Source of the DNA: Pseudarthrobacter siccitolerans
GTDB lineage: Bacteria; Actinomycetota; Actinomycetes; Actinomycetales; Micrococcaceae
Direction of reading: 5' to 3'
Assembly: GCF_001046895.1 (NCBI RefSeq)
Contig: NZ_CAQI01000053.1
Coordinates: 124,001-188,000 of the forward strand
DNA: 64,000 nt
The notes under the pieces are model-generated. The model saw only the letters and a program-made list of their open reading frames with translations, made no database searches and was not told where the DNA came from. Numbering within the stretch: position 1 is the stretch's first letter; every line of letters begins with the position of its first letter. Positions 41,079 to 50,615 of the stretch are shown here, one piece after another. A program made the position numbers and the translations under genes.

Positions 41079-42051
41079 ACCCCTCCCCCGTCAAGGCGAC
41101 AAACCTGTCCTCAAGGCTTTCACGTTCCACAGCGAACCCGCGGACCCGGACGCCGGCCTGCACGAGGGCGGCCACAATGTCCTCCGGGGCGGTGTTTCCC
41201 TGGCGTGTGTCCAGCGCCGCCGTCAGCACCTGGCCCTCCGGCTGCCCTGCTGTTTCCTCCGGCACCAGCCCCAACCGGGCAAGGCCTGCCAATGCCGCCC
41301 CGCCATCAGGCGTGACAAGGCGGATGCGGGACGTGCCGGAACGCCGCAGCTCCGCCAGCGGACCCTGGGCCACCAGCCGGCCGGCGCTCATCACGGCCGC
41401 GTGGGTACAAATCTGTTCCACCTCGGCCAGCAGGTGGCTGGACACAAAAACGGTGGTTCCGTCCGCCGCGAGGGAACGGACCAGGTTGCGCACCTCCCGG
41501 GTCCCTTGCGGGTCCAGCCCGTTGGTGGGCTCGTCCAGGACCAGCAGTTCGCGGGGCGAGAGCAGCGCGTTGGCGATGCCCAACCGCTGCTTCATGCCGA
41601 GGGAATACGCGTGAACCCGCTTGCCTGCGGCGTGCCCCAGCCCCACCCGTTCCAGCGCCTGATTCACCCGTGCCTTCCGGGTGGCGGGGGCTGCATGCCT
41701 GGTGGCGGCGTCGAGGCGGTGCAGGTTCGCGGTGCCGGAGAGGAACGGATAAAAGGCCGGGCCCTCCACCAGTGCGCCCACCTGCGGAAGGACTTCCTGG
41801 AACCGGCCCGGCATGTCCATCCCGAGCAGCCTGACACTTCCGGCGGAAGCCGCGGCGAGGCCCAGCAGCATCCGGATGGTGGTGGTCTTGCCCGAGCCGT
41901 TGGGGCCCAGGAAACCAAAGACCGCGCCCTGCGGCACCGCAAGGTCCAGTCCGTCCACGGCCAGCTGCTGCCCGAACCGCTTGGTCAGCCCCTGCGTCTG
42001 GATGGACAGCCCGGACGTCCAGGATCCGGAGTCCTGCGCAGCGGCCGTCAC
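41062..42051 (-). CDS. ABC transporter ATPase
   Basis: A 329-residue ATPase of the bacitracin/antibiotic-export (BcrA or CcmA-like) group. Walker A is GPNGSGKTTT at about 49-58, signature YSLGMKQRLGIANALL, Walker B LLVLDEPTNGLDPQG at about 160, then a C-terminal helical region. The start overlaps the LolA-like gene by ATGA. The role is export or extraction of a lipophilic substrate, inferred from the partner protein. Confidence 0.9.
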   Translation of the reverse strand: MTAAAQDSGSWTSGLSIQTQGLTKRFGQQLAVDGLDLAVPQGAVFGFLGPNGSGKTTTIRMLLGLAAASAGSVRLLGMDMPGRFQEVLPQVGALVEGPAFYPFLSGTANLHRLDAATRHAAPATRKARVNQALERVGLGHAAGKRVHAYSLGMKQRLGIANALLSPRELLVLDEPTNGLDPQGTREVRNLVRSLAADGTTVFVSSHLLAEVEQICTHAAVMSAGRLVAQGPLAELRRSGTSRIRLVTPDGGAALAGLARLGLVPEETAGQPEGQVLTAALDTRQGNTAPEDIVAALVQAGVRVRGFAVERESLEDRFVALTGEGFDVAQ

Positions 42052-43334
42052 GGAGCCGTGGAAGCGGCTTGCAGCCTCTCCGGCGGGACCATGCCCGCGA
42101 AGATACGGCCGTCGTCGGTGAGCAGGACGTTGAAGAGTGCGGTGGAAATCAGCCGGCCGCCAGGGACGGCGGCAGCAGCCTGGGCCAGCAGCGGGTTGCG
42201 GGTCAGCAGGGCGCTGAGGCCAGAGCCGGCGCCTCTTTCCGCAGGGATTTCCACTACCGTCTCCCAGCCGGAGCCGGACTGGTAGCGCCGGGCGTTGTCC
42301 TGGGCGTTTCCGGCCGGGCCGTCAGGAGTGATGTACGTTCCCGGTGTTTCGGGGAACGCTGCACCGGCCGGGTGGTGGAACTGCAGTTCCTTCACGGTGC
42401 TGCCCGCCGGCGGGGTGAAGTTGAACAGTGCCGCCTCCGGCGCTTCCAGGGAAAGGCTGGTGAATCCGGCGCTGAAGGCAGGCGCGGCAGCACCGCGTGC
42501 AGTGACCTTCACGGAGAGCGGCATGCCGTTCCCGGCGTCGACGGCGACTGCTATCTTTCCCACGAGCGTGCCGTCAGTGCGGGGCTCAAGCACCAGGTTG
42601 TACGCGCGGCGGCCGGCAGTTTCAACGTCAGGACCCACAGTTACCGCAGTGGTGCTGTCCGCTGCTGCCAGGAACTTCTCCGCCAGCTCCTCAGGCGTGC
42701 GCGGGACCTTCATGTGGTTATGGTGTCCGTCCGCCGGAGGCGTTCCGACGGAGCCCGGGTCAGTCAGGGGCCCGGCCTGGGACGGGTCCGCCAGCGGCAG
42801 GTCACGGGCGTGGGCCGGCAGGGTCAGGTGGGCCGCCGAGTTGTCCTTGGACGAGTAGAACCAGACGTCGTTGTCGTGGCGGATGATGTCCCGTTCCGCG
42901 AGCCGGTCCACCACCTGGATGCGCGCCTTGGCGGTGCCGTCCATAAACACCCGTGCGGTGTGCCCGCCGCTGAGGAACTCCATCAAGGAGGCCACGCCGT
43001 CAGGTGATGCCGGGCCGGAAGCAGGCGGCGTTGCGGGCAGTTCCGGCAGCCCCAGCTCCGAGACCTGCTCGATGGTGCCCGAGAAAGTGTGCGTTTTGTG
43101 CGAGGCGAGGAGGGCCATGACTTCGGCCGGGGTCTTCGCAGGCAGGGGGTCGCCGGCCCGCGCTGGGATGGTTCCTGCCAGCGCTCCGGCAGCGATCATC
43201 GCAGGTACCGCCACCGCGGGAACCCAGCGCAGCCACGGGCTGCCCATGGCGTGCCTCAGGCCGCGGTCCCTGGCCCTGTTGCTGGCCAATTCGTTGGTCC
43301 CGTGGCTTGTCCGGTTGCTGATACTCCGGTTCAT
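42048..43334 (-). CDS. LolA/LppX-like exported protein
   Basis: A 428-residue exported protein with one N-terminal TM/signal segment (about 37-60) and an extracytoplasmic domain of the LolA-type beta fold (repeated strand motifs such as FSGTIEQVSELGL, ARIQVVDRLAERDI, and KIAVAVDAGNGMP). Proteins of this type carry lipids or lipoproteins, or sense them. ATG 43334 follows a ggag site; longer upstream reading is not supported. It is the first gene of a three-gene operon with the ABC exporter. Confidence 0.75.
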   Translation of the reverse strand: MNRSISNRTSHGTNELASNRARDRGLRHAMGSPWLRWVPAVAVPAMIAAGALAGTIPARAGDPLPAKTPAEVMALLASHKTHTFSGTIEQVSELGLPELPATPPASGPASPDGVASLMEFLSGGHTARVFMDGTAKARIQVVDRLAERDIIRHDNDVWFYSSKDNSAAHLTLPAHARDLPLADPSQAGPLTDPGSVGTPPADGHHNHMKVPRTPEELAEKFLAAADSTTAVTVGPDVETAGRRAYNLVLEPRTDGTLVGKIAVAVDAGNGMPLSVKVTARGAAAPAFSAGFTSLSLEAPEAALFNFTPPAGSTVKELQFHHPAGAAFPETPGTYITPDGPAGNAQDNARRYQSGSGWETVVEIPAERGAGSGLSALLTRNPLLAQAAAAVPGGRLISTALFNVLLTDDGRIFAGMVPPERLQAASTAP

Positions 43335-43392
43335 CGCCGGCAGTCTCCGTTGTTGGAGCCCATAGTCCAAGGGTACGCCTCGCCGGCGCACC

Positions 43393-46197
43393 CTACACCT
43401 GCCCGGGCAAACCCCCAAGGGGCTGCGCGGGCAGCACCGTTCCCGCACCGCCGTCGACCGTTATGTGTTGTCCCGTGGTCAGCCGGAGCGTGGCTTCAGG
43501 AACCCCCACCACGGCCGGGATGCCGTACTCCCTTGCCACGACGGCACCGTGGGAATTCGGCCCGCCCATCTCCATCACCAGGCCGCCGGCAGTAAGGAAC
43601 AACGGCGTCCAGCCGGGATCGGTGGACGGCGCCACCAGAATCTCCCCGGGTTCGAGATGGGCTCCGACGGGATCCAGGATGACCCGCGCCGGAGCTGTGA
43701 CGGACCCGGCTGAGGCGGGGCTGCCGGTCAGGGCCCCATCCGCCGCCGCAGCACCGCGTGAGGACAGCACCTCCGGCTCGGTGCCGTCCGAGAGCAGGAC
43801 CCTGGGAATGTGGCGCCTGCCTAGTTCACTGGAATACGCGGCCCGCCGCTCCACCACCAGTTCGCGCAGGTTGCGGTGCCGGCCGGCCCCGTCCCCACTG
43901 GTGCCGTTTAGCGCGTTCCGGAGCACATCAAAGTCGAGGAAGAAGACGTCGTCGCCGCTCTCGAGCCGGCCGTCGGCGGCCAGTGCGGCACCTACGAGCG
44001 CAAGTTGTTTCCGCACTTCAGCAAGTCCCAGGACCAGCTGGTACTTGGGCAGTTCCCGCAAACCGGCGAACAACCTGGTGCGTTGCAGTGCGGTGCGCAC
44101 CAGCAGGGCCCGCACCCTGCCGCGCCTGCGGGCCTCGGCTACAAGCCGGTCCACAGCCGCTTCTGCCTCCGCTTCGGCCCGGCTGAACTGCGCGTCCGGG
44201 GCCATGGCGGGATCGGCCAGGCGGAGGTAGTTGGCCAGGACGCCCAGGATATACGCGGGTTCGTCCTGCCACCGCGGCATCCCCACATCAATCTCGGCGA
44301 CGGCACGGTGACCGTACCGCTCCAGGAACCGGGTCAGGCCGGCATGCAGCACGGGAGGCAGACTGCCGCCGCTGAAGTCCGCGGCAAGCAGGGACGGCGC
44401 GCGCGTCTCGAGGGCCTCGCGCGATTCCCTGTCGTCCTTCATGGCCGACGCCAGGCGCCACAAATCGAGGTCCATCTCAGTGGTCACATTCTGCGGCAGG
44501 CCCCGGAGCACTTTCTGCAGCTCTTCCCCGCGGCCCGGGCCGCCCAGCAGCTTTCCCACCGCCCACAGCGACGCAAAGGCCAGGGCCGGCAAGGGCAGGA
44601 TGGCCGGAACAATCGCAAAAAGCCGGCTGCCAAGAAGCCGCTCGGCGTGGTCCAGCCGTTCAACGGGGCCCGCTCCTGCCCCCAGCTCCAGGTTGTCCGC
44701 GAACTGCCGGGTGAAACGGTCGAGGCGGCGGAGCGCCGACCTGGGCATCAACACCCCGCGGAGCAGCGTTTCCGGAGCCCTGGTGCGCACCGCGGCGGGC
44801 AGGACATGGCGCAGCAGTCCAAACGGAGTCTTCCGGGTCACCGAAAACCGGGGGTCCGCAAAGATCCGGCGCAGCACCGTGGCGGAGCGGGCCTCCATAA
44901 CGTCGAACACGCGCGGCAGGATGCGGCGGCCAACGGTACTCCGGACCGGCGTGGTGACGTCGACGTACATGCGCTGCGCCGCCTCGGCATACGGCGAAGG
45001 ACCGCGGCGGGGGTCAGGGACGTCGAACCCCGCCGCCTTGGCCACGGAGGAACCTATAAGCCGCAGTGACGCCAACCCCATGGGAGTGAGGGGGCGGGTG
45101 AGCCCTTGGGCGAGGCTGAAGCACAGATACACCCGGATTCCCCCGGCCGCCGCGGAACGGCTTTCGGGGACCGGGTACATGGTAGTGACGGGCCGGGACT
45201 GCGTCAGCCAGAACGCGCCGCCGGCGTCAATGGCCCACTCGGTGTCCTGCGGCGCGCCGAAATGCCGCTCGGCTTGCAGGCCAAGGGCGGCGAGTTCCAG
45301 CGCCTGCGCATCGGTCAGGCTGGAAGTGCCCGCCCCGTCCTGGACGGTGCGGGTTTCGGTTCCACCGCCAGGCAGGCTCCGGACGGCCACGCGCTTATCG
45401 CCAAACTTCCGGTCGAGGACCCGGTTTGTTGCCGTGTCCACCACGAAGTGGTCCGGGTTGACTGCACCCGACACGACCGCTTCGCCAAGCCCCGGAGCGG
45501 CATCGATGACAACCTCCCGGCGCCTTCCGGTCAACGGGTTGGCGGTGAACATCACGCCCGCTGCCGCGGCGTCAACCATCCTTTGGATCACGACGGCGAG
45601 GGCTACTTCGTGGGGCTCGATGCCCAGGGCCGCCCGGTAGGCAACAGCCCGGTCGGTCCAAAGGGACGCCCAGCAATCCCGCACTGCCTCCAAAAGCGCT
45701 TCGGCCCCAACGACATTCAGGTACGTGTCCTGCTGGCCGGCGAAGCTGGCGAACGGAAGGTCCTCGGCCGTCGCAGAGGACCTTACCGCCACCGGAGTTT
45801 TATGCCCCAGCGCGGAGTAGGCCTGTTCCACCGCTGCGGCGATGTGCGGCGGGACCGGTATGCCGCGGATTGCTTCGCGTACCTTGCCGGCACTGGCGGC
45901 CAGGGCAGCGGCCTGGTCCGCGCTTCCCTGTGATGTTTTTTGAACGTCCCCAAGCTGCCGGAGGGCACCGTCGCGGATCCCGGCGGTGGCCTCTTTGTAG
46001 GCCTTGGTGGTGAGGCAGAACCCGTCAGGCACGGGCAGTCCTGCTGATATCAGTTCACCAAGATTGGCTGCCTTGCCGCCCACCAGCGGAAGCATGCCGC
46101 CGTCGAGGTGGCTGAGGCGGACCACCAGAGTGTGGCCATTTACCCCGCCCGGATGGCGGGGCTCCTGCCCCGCCCCTCCTGAATAGTCGGCAGCCAT
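43393..46197 (-). CDS. Rifampicin phosphotransferase-like PEP-utilising enzyme
   Basis: A 934-residue three-domain enzyme. The N-terminal ATP-grasp region shows VGGKAANLGELISAGLPVPD and VRSSATAEDLPFASFAGQQD, a long central region (about 370-780) fits the rifampicin-binding domain, and the C-terminal swivel has the phosphohistidine in MGGPNSHGAVVAREYGIP. Rph enzymes of Listeria and Streptomyces inactivate rifamycins with ATP. A PEP synthase function is less likely because there is no C-terminal TIM barrel. ATG 46197 (MAADYSGG) has no evident ribosome site. It lies 28 bp after the stress-protein gene. Confidence 0.82.
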   Translation of the reverse strand: MAADYSGGAGQEPRHPGGVNGHTLVVRLSHLDGGMLPLVGGKAANLGELISAGLPVPDGFCLTTKAYKEATAGIRDGALRQLGDVQKTSQGSADQAAALAASAGKVREAIRGIPVPPHIAAAVEQAYSALGHKTPVAVRSSATAEDLPFASFAGQQDTYLNVVGAEALLEAVRDCWASLWTDRAVAYRAALGIEPHEVALAVVIQRMVDAAAAGVMFTANPLTGRRREVVIDAAPGLGEAVVSGAVNPDHFVVDTATNRVLDRKFGDKRVAVRSLPGGGTETRTVQDGAGTSSLTDAQALELAALGLQAERHFGAPQDTEWAIDAGGAFWLTQSRPVTTMYPVPESRSAAAGGIRVYLCFSLAQGLTRPLTPMGLASLRLIGSSVAKAAGFDVPDPRRGPSPYAEAAQRMYVDVTTPVRSTVGRRILPRVFDVMEARSATVLRRIFADPRFSVTRKTPFGLLRHVLPAAVRTRAPETLLRGVLMPRSALRRLDRFTRQFADNLELGAGAGPVERLDHAERLLGSRLFAIVPAILPLPALAFASLWAVGKLLGGPGRGEELQKVLRGLPQNVTTEMDLDLWRLASAMKDDRESREALETRAPSLLAADFSGGSLPPVLHAGLTRFLERYGHRAVAEIDVGMPRWQDEPAYILGVLANYLRLADPAMAPDAQFSRAEAEAEAAVDRLVAEARRRGRVRALLVRTALQRTRLFAGLRELPKYQLVLGLAEVRKQLALVGAALAADGRLESGDDVFFLDFDVLRNALNGTSGDGAGRHRNLRELVVERRAAYSSELGRRHIPRVLLSDGTEPEVLSSRGAAAADGALTGSPASAGSVTAPARVILDPVGAHLEPGEILVAPSTDPGWTPLFLTAGGLVMEMGGPNSHGAVVAREYGIPAVVGVPEATLRLTTGQHITVDGGAGTVLPAQPLGGLPGQV

Positions 46198-46225
46198 GGT
46201 GGCGTTCCGAAGACGCCGTACCGGG

Positions 46226-47263
46226 TCAGGCTGCGCCGAGGATGGGCCCGAAACGCGCCCGGTCCGCCAGCCGCGGATCCTCACGGTCCGGAACCACCAT
46301 GACGGGGCCCTTCGAGTGGTGGAGGACGCCGTCTGACGTTGAACCCAGGAGCATGCCTGTGAAGCCGCCGCGGCCGCGCGTTCCGACCACTACCAGTTCC
46401 ACGTGGCGGCTGGCTTCCACCAGCACATCCACCGGCGAGCCGTCCAGCAGTTCACATTCCGCCGGAAGGTTGGGGTAGTGGCTCCTGAGCCAAGCCATCC
46501 CGGCGTCCAGGGTCACCTGAATGTCTGCGAAGAGCGCCTTCCGGTCCATGGGCGCCGGCACCCAGGCCAATGAGCCGCTGTACTGAGGCACGGCGCACAC
46601 CACCCGGAGCGACGCGCCCAGCCGTTCGGCCTGCTCCGCGGCTTCAAGGACGGCAACCCGGGCCTGCTCCGAGCCGTCAACGCCTACCACCACCACATTG
46701 TCCACGCGCCGGTGCCCGGCCTTGGCCTGCTCGGCCCGGACCCGTTTGTCCTCGGTGGTTTCGCCGAGGCGGTCCGAACACACCAGGGGCACCGTGACGG
46801 TGGGGCACTGTGCATGGGCCGGCAGCGCACTGCTGACCGAACCCAGCAGCCTGCCCACAAAACCGCCCCGGCCCCTGGTCCCGAAGACCAGGAGCTCGGC
46901 CGTCCGCGACATTTCCAGCAACACACCCGACGCGTCCCCGTTTTCCACGGAGGCGCTGACGTTGATGTCGTAAGCGGAAACCTTCTCCAACGCCTGCTTG
47001 ACCACGGCTTCCGCGCCCTCACGGATCACCGAATCGTCCACTGTGGCGTATCCGCCGTCCAGCCCGGAGGCAGCAAAAATGGGCACGGAATAGGCGGTGA
47101 CTATGTGCAGGGGGCGGCGGCGGCGCTGGGCTTCCCGGGCCGCCCAGACCAAAGCGCACTGGCCGTGGTCCGAGCCGTCCACGCCAACAACAATGCCGTC
47201 GGGAGCGGCAGGAGCACCACCGTTGTCCCGTGCCGGGTCCGGATGCAACTCTTGTGCGCCCAT
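46226..47263 (-). CDS. Tandem universal stress protein
   Basis: A 345-residue protein of two UspA domains. The first has IVVGVDGSDHGQCALVWAAR and the ATP motif GTRGRGGFVGRLLGSVSS, and the second VVVGVDGSEQARVAVLEAAE and GTRGRGGFTGMLLGSTSD, so both domains should bind ATP. Tandem UspA proteins of actinobacteria are induced in hypoxia and dormancy. It is followed 28 bp on by the rifampicin-phosphotransferase-like gene, suggesting joint expression under stress. Confidence 0.95.
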   Translation of the reverse strand: MGAQELHPDPARDNGGAPAAPDGIVVGVDGSDHGQCALVWAAREAQRRRRPLHIVTAYSVPIFAASGLDGGYATVDDSVIREGAEAVVKQALEKVSAYDINVSASVENGDASGVLLEMSRTAELLVFGTRGRGGFVGRLLGSVSSALPAHAQCPTVTVPLVCSDRLGETTEDKRVRAEQAKAGHRRVDNVVVVGVDGSEQARVAVLEAAEQAERLGASLRVVCAVPQYSGSLAWVPAPMDRKALFADIQVTLDAGMAWLRSHYPNLPAECELLDGSPVDVLVEASRHVELVVVGTRGRGGFTGMLLGSTSDGVLHHSKGPVMVVPDREDPRLADRARFGPILGAA

Positions 47264-47748
47264 GGGGCCGCCTCCTCGCGATACTGCCGTATGTTGCGGC
47301 TATTCTGCCAGAAACCGGACCCTTCCCCGTGCACCCGTTCAGCAGCAGCCGCTGCGAAGGAAGGCCCTGCTTCCAGTTCTCACTATTCTCCGTCCACCGT
47401 TCCTTAGCAAGCCTGTTCAGGGCCGGATGGGTCAGGTTATCCACAGGCTTGCGGGGCTGCCGTCGCGGGCCGCCCGGGAGTACCTTCCCAAGCCCCTGGG
47501 CACCCTCAAGCCCGCCCTCTCGGCGTGGCCGCGGAAAGCGTGTTCACCCGCAGGAGAATGTTTCCGGATTGGGCTATCCAGCACTGCAATTGTTCTGTAG
47601 TCTTCAGGACATTGTTGGTCCGGGACGCCTGCTTCCATTCGAGTGGGCGCTGCCCGGGCCATGCACTGCGGCCGGGCTTTGGGGGTAACGGGACGCGCGC
47701 GGGCGAGGACGCCTGCACCTGCCGAATCTTCGAAGGAGGGAAACTGTA
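47264..47748. other. Intergenic region, no gene found
   Basis: A 485-bp stretch between the divergent stress-protein and Rossmann genes. Short ORFs in several frames have no ribosome site and no family resemblance. The right end contains gaaggaggg as the ribosome site of the next gene. No strong hairpin or promoter was found by eye, though it must hold two promoters. Confidence 0.5.
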
Positions 47749-48384
47749 GTGTCAAGCATGCCTGGGAATGCCGGGACCGAGCAGACCACCACTGTGATCA
47801 TTGGCACGGGCCTGTCCGGCCTGGCCGTGGCTGCCGAGCTGTGCCGCCGTGGGGTTGATTCGATAGTGGTGGACGGACTGGACCTCCTGGGTGCGGCGCA
47901 GCCGGCCAACACGGCATCCCTCCAGCGCTGCGACGCGGCGGACCCTGTCACCCTCCGTGAACGGAACGAGATCCTGCGCCACCTGCGCAACTATGCCGCC
48001 AGCCATGACGTGGATGTCCGGAACACCACCAGGGCGGTCCAGCTGACCATGGTGAAAGGCCTAACCGGGGGGACAGCTGTTCCGCAGTGGCAGGTTCACA
48101 CCCCCACCGGCATCCTGATTGCCGACCACATCGTTTTGACGCGGTGCGCCCACAGCCAGCTGCGGCGGATGATCCACGAGTTCGGCATTGCGGTGGGCCG
48201 CAACGTGGTTGCTGCCATGCGGGCCATCGGCATCTACCTGGTGGGTGTGGGCGAACTGATCACCCCATCCCCGAAGGAAGTGCTGCGCCAGGCCAAAACC
48301 GTGGGCCACGCCATCTCCGCCAAGGTCAACCCGGGCGGCGTTGCGTCCCCGTTCACCGAAAGCCTGGCGATTCTGCCCTGCTAG
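47749..48384 (+). CDS. Short Rossmann-fold FAD/NAD-binding protein
   Basis: A 211-residue protein with an N-terminal dinucleotide-binding motif VIIGTGLSGLAVAAELCRRG (16-35) and a stretch that follows flavoprotein monooxygenases or FAD reductases (LRNYAASHDVDVRNTTRAVQ, then WQVHTPTGILIADHIVLTRC). Such enzymes are usually 350-450 residues; here the substrate and second cofactor regions are missing, so it may be a truncated or specialised small family member. The GTG start at 47749 is supported by gaaggaggg eight bases upstream. Confidence 0.72.
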   Translation: MSSMPGNAGTEQTTTVIIGTGLSGLAVAAELCRRGVDSIVVDGLDLLGAAQPANTASLQRCDAADPVTLRERNEILRHLRNYAASHDVDVRNTTRAVQLTMVKGLTGGTAVPQWQVHTPTGILIADHIVLTRCAHSQLRRMIHEFGIAVGRNVVAAMRAIGIYLVGVGELITPSPKEVLRQAKTVGHAISAKVNPGGVASPFTESLAILPC

Positions 48385-48390
48385 CGCCGG

Positions 48391-48996
48391 TCAGCGCTCG
48401 TCGTCAGTGCCCGCCGTGAGCCTGCGGCGGGCCAGGATGGCGAGGGCGGCGAGCAGCCCCACCGCGGCGGCGGCGAAGATCACGATGCTCCACTGGAACG
48501 GCTCACCCGAGCCGGCGGTATCCGGCGCTGCTGTCTGTCCCGGCTGGGCGGTGCCGATGGCTGGAACTGTTGCCGCCGCCGTCGTACTGGCCGCCGAAGC
48601 AGCCCCGCCGGCAGCCGCAGCGGCCGTGAAACTGAAGGTCCCCTCGATGGGGTGCGAGTCTGAACTCACCGCCCGCCAGGCAACGATGTATTGCCCCGCC
48701 GGCGCACCGGCCTTGAGCTTCTGGCTGGCCACGTTGTCCACAATCTCCACGGGGCCGTCCGCCCACTCCGTGCCTGCGGCGTCCTTGATGGAGAAGGATG
48801 AGCCGATTCCGAGCGGGTTGTTGTTGAAGGTCACCGACACCTTCTCCGGCACTACGGCCACGGAGGCGCCCTGGGCGGGGCTGCTGGATTCGGCGGCGTC
48901 ATGGGCGGCCGCCGGGCCGGCCAGGCCCAGGACAGCGGCGGCGCAAACGAAGGACGCGAGCAAAAAGCTCAATAATTGGCGGCGGATGGAACCCAT
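48391..48996 (-). CDS. CopC-domain exported protein with C-terminal TM
   Basis: A 201-residue protein with a signal peptide ending in GPAAA-HD, so that mature residue 1 is a histidine as in copper-binding CopC. The CopC/YobA domain continues as SSSPAQGASVAVVPEKVSVT and YIVAWRAVSSDSHPIEGTFS. A Ala/Thr-rich spacer follows, then one TM helix (about 168-190) and a basic tail. It should sit at the outer face and handle copper. It is convergent with the Rossmann gene, six bases apart. Confidence 0.9.
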   Translation of the reverse strand: MGSIRRQLLSFLLASFVCAAAVLGLAGPAAAHDAAESSSPAQGASVAVVPEKVSVTFNNNPLGIGSSFSIKDAAGTEWADGPVEIVDNVASQKLKAGAPAGQYIVAWRAVSSDSHPIEGTFSFTAAAAAGGAASAASTTAAATVPAIGTAQPGQTAAPDTAGSGEPFQWSIVIFAAAAVGLLAALAILARRRLTAGTDDER

Positions 48997-49109
48997 GCGT
49001 GGACTGCTCCCTTGGTGTTGGCTTCCTAACAGACTAGGCGAAATTGGCGGGCATCCCGCCGGGGCCGCCATAGGATTCAGGTATCCCCACAGACTTCCCC
49101 GGAGGACTA

Positions 49110-50552
49110 ATGCTTAAGCAAGGCTCTGCCCTGGACCGGTATTTTATGATCACCGAACGCGGCTCCAACCTCTCCCGCGAGATCCGCGGCGGCTTCGCCA
49201 CCTTCTTCGCCATGAGCTACATCGTGGTGCTGAACCCCCTGATCCTTTCCGGCCCCGACTCCAGCGGCACCACGCTCGGATTCCCTGCCGTTGCCGCCGT
49301 CACAGCCTTTGTTGCCGGCATCCTGACCATATTGATGGGGGCCTGGGCCAAGCACCCCTTCGCACTGGCCACCGGGCTGGGCGTCAACGCCTTCGTGGCG
49401 GTCACCGTTGCCACCAACCCGGGACTGACCTGGCCGGACGTGATGGGCCTGGTGGTAATATCCGGCGTCACCATGCTGATCCTGGTCCTCACCGGATTCC
49501 GCACCGCCGTGTTCAAAGCGGTTCCGGACGGCCTGAAGACGGCCATCGTGGTGGGCATCGGGCTGTTCATTGCCCTGATCGGGCTGGTCAACGCAGGCTT
49601 TGTCCGCCGCATCCCGGACGTGGCAGGCACCACCGTCCCGGTTGGCCTCGGCTTTGAGGGCAAGCTCCTGGGCTGGCCGACCGCCGTGTTTGTGTTTGGC
49701 CTGATCCTGACCATCGCCCTGGTGGTGCGGAAGGTCAAGGGCGCCATCCTGATCGGCATCATCTCCTCCACCCTGATTGCCGTGATCGTTGAGATGACGC
49801 TGCACATCGGCCCCAGCGTGCAGCCCGGCAAGCCCTTCAACCCGCAGGGCTGGTCGCTGGTGGCCCCCACGTTCAGCGAATGGGCCGCGCCGGACCTGTC
49901 CCTGATCGGCAAGGCCAACCCGTTCGGCGCCTTCGAGCACCTCGGCTTCGTGGCCGCCACCCTGCTGGCCTTCGTGATCCTGCTCAGCATCTTCTTCGAC
50001 GCGATGGGCACCATGGTGGGCCTGGCCAACGAAGCCGGAACGGTGGACGAGCACGGCAACATCCCCGACGTCGACCGGGTCCTGCAGGTGGACGCCCTCG
50101 GGGCGATCGCCGGCGGCGGCGCATCCGTGTCCTCCAACCAGATCTACGTCGAGGCCGGCGCCGGCATCGGCGAAGGCGCCCGCACGGGCATCGCCTCGAT
50201 CGTCACCGGCCTGCTGTTCCTGGTGGCCATGTTCTTCACCCCGCTCATCAACCTCGTTCCCTTCGAAGCCGTGGCTCCGGCCCTGGTGGTGGTGGGTTTC
50301 ATGATGGTGTCCCAGGTGGGCAAGATCGACTGGCAGGACTGGGGCATCGCCATCCCGGCCTTCCTGACCTTCACGCTGATGCCGTTCACCTACTCCATCG
50401 CCAACGGCCTGGGCGCCGGGTTCATCGCGTACGTCCTGATCCGCACCGTGCAGGGCCGGGTCAAGGACATCCACCCGCTGATGTGGGCTGTGGCCGGGGC
50501 GTTCCTGCTGTTCTTCGCGATCGGCCCCATCGAGGCCGCCGTCGGAATGTAA
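49110..50552 (+). CDS. NCS2-family purine permease (AzgA-like)
   Basis: A 480-residue membrane transporter with about 14 TM segments, of the NCS2 family adenine/guanine/hypoxanthine group. Family motifs are FATFFAMSYIVVLNP at about 30, LATGLGVNAFVAVTVA at about 88, and SIFFDAMGTMVGLANEAG at about 295 containing the substrate acidic residue. It imports purine bases with protons. A ggagg site precedes the ATG. The stop codon lies in a 14-bp repeat cluster with stops in all three frames. Confidence 0.93.
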   Translation: MLKQGSALDRYFMITERGSNLSREIRGGFATFFAMSYIVVLNPLILSGPDSSGTTLGFPAVAAVTAFVAGILTILMGAWAKHPFALATGLGVNAFVAVTVATNPGLTWPDVMGLVVISGVTMLILVLTGFRTAVFKAVPDGLKTAIVVGIGLFIALIGLVNAGFVRRIPDVAGTTVPVGLGFEGKLLGWPTAVFVFGLILTIALVVRKVKGAILIGIISSTLIAVIVEMTLHIGPSVQPGKPFNPQGWSLVAPTFSEWAAPDLSLIGKANPFGAFEHLGFVAATLLAFVILLSIFFDAMGTMVGLANEAGTVDEHGNIPDVDRVLQVDALGAIAGGGASVSSNQIYVEAGAGIGEGARTGIASIVTGLLFLVAMFFTPLINLVPFEAVAPALVVVGFMMVSQVGKIDWQDWGIAIPAFLTFTLMPFTYSIANGLGAGFIAYVLIRTVQGRVKDIHPLMWAVAGAFLLFFAIGPIEAAVGM

Positions 50553-50596
50553 CCGTCGGGATGTAACGGTCGGGTTGTAACGGCCGGGTTGTAATG
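50541..50596 (+). repeat. Four 14-bp tandem repeats carrying stop codons
   Basis: Units gtcggaatgtaacc, gtcgggatgtaacg, gtcgggttgtaacg and gccgggttgtaatg follow without gaps. Each has TAA at the same place, and because 14 is not a multiple of three the stops at 50550, 50564, 50578 and 50592 fall in all three frames. The first is the NCS2 stop. The element probably arose by slippage and would stop any ribosome that reads through. Confidence 0.85.
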
Positions 50597-50615
50597 CCGG
50601 GAGGCAGCAGGCGGC

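Noticed and set aside
43393..46197. PEP synthase (ppsA) annotation
   Set aside because: The order of domains fits (ATP-grasp, then swivelling histidine) but the C-terminal PEP-binding barrel is missing and the histidine domain is last, as in rifampicin phosphotransferases.
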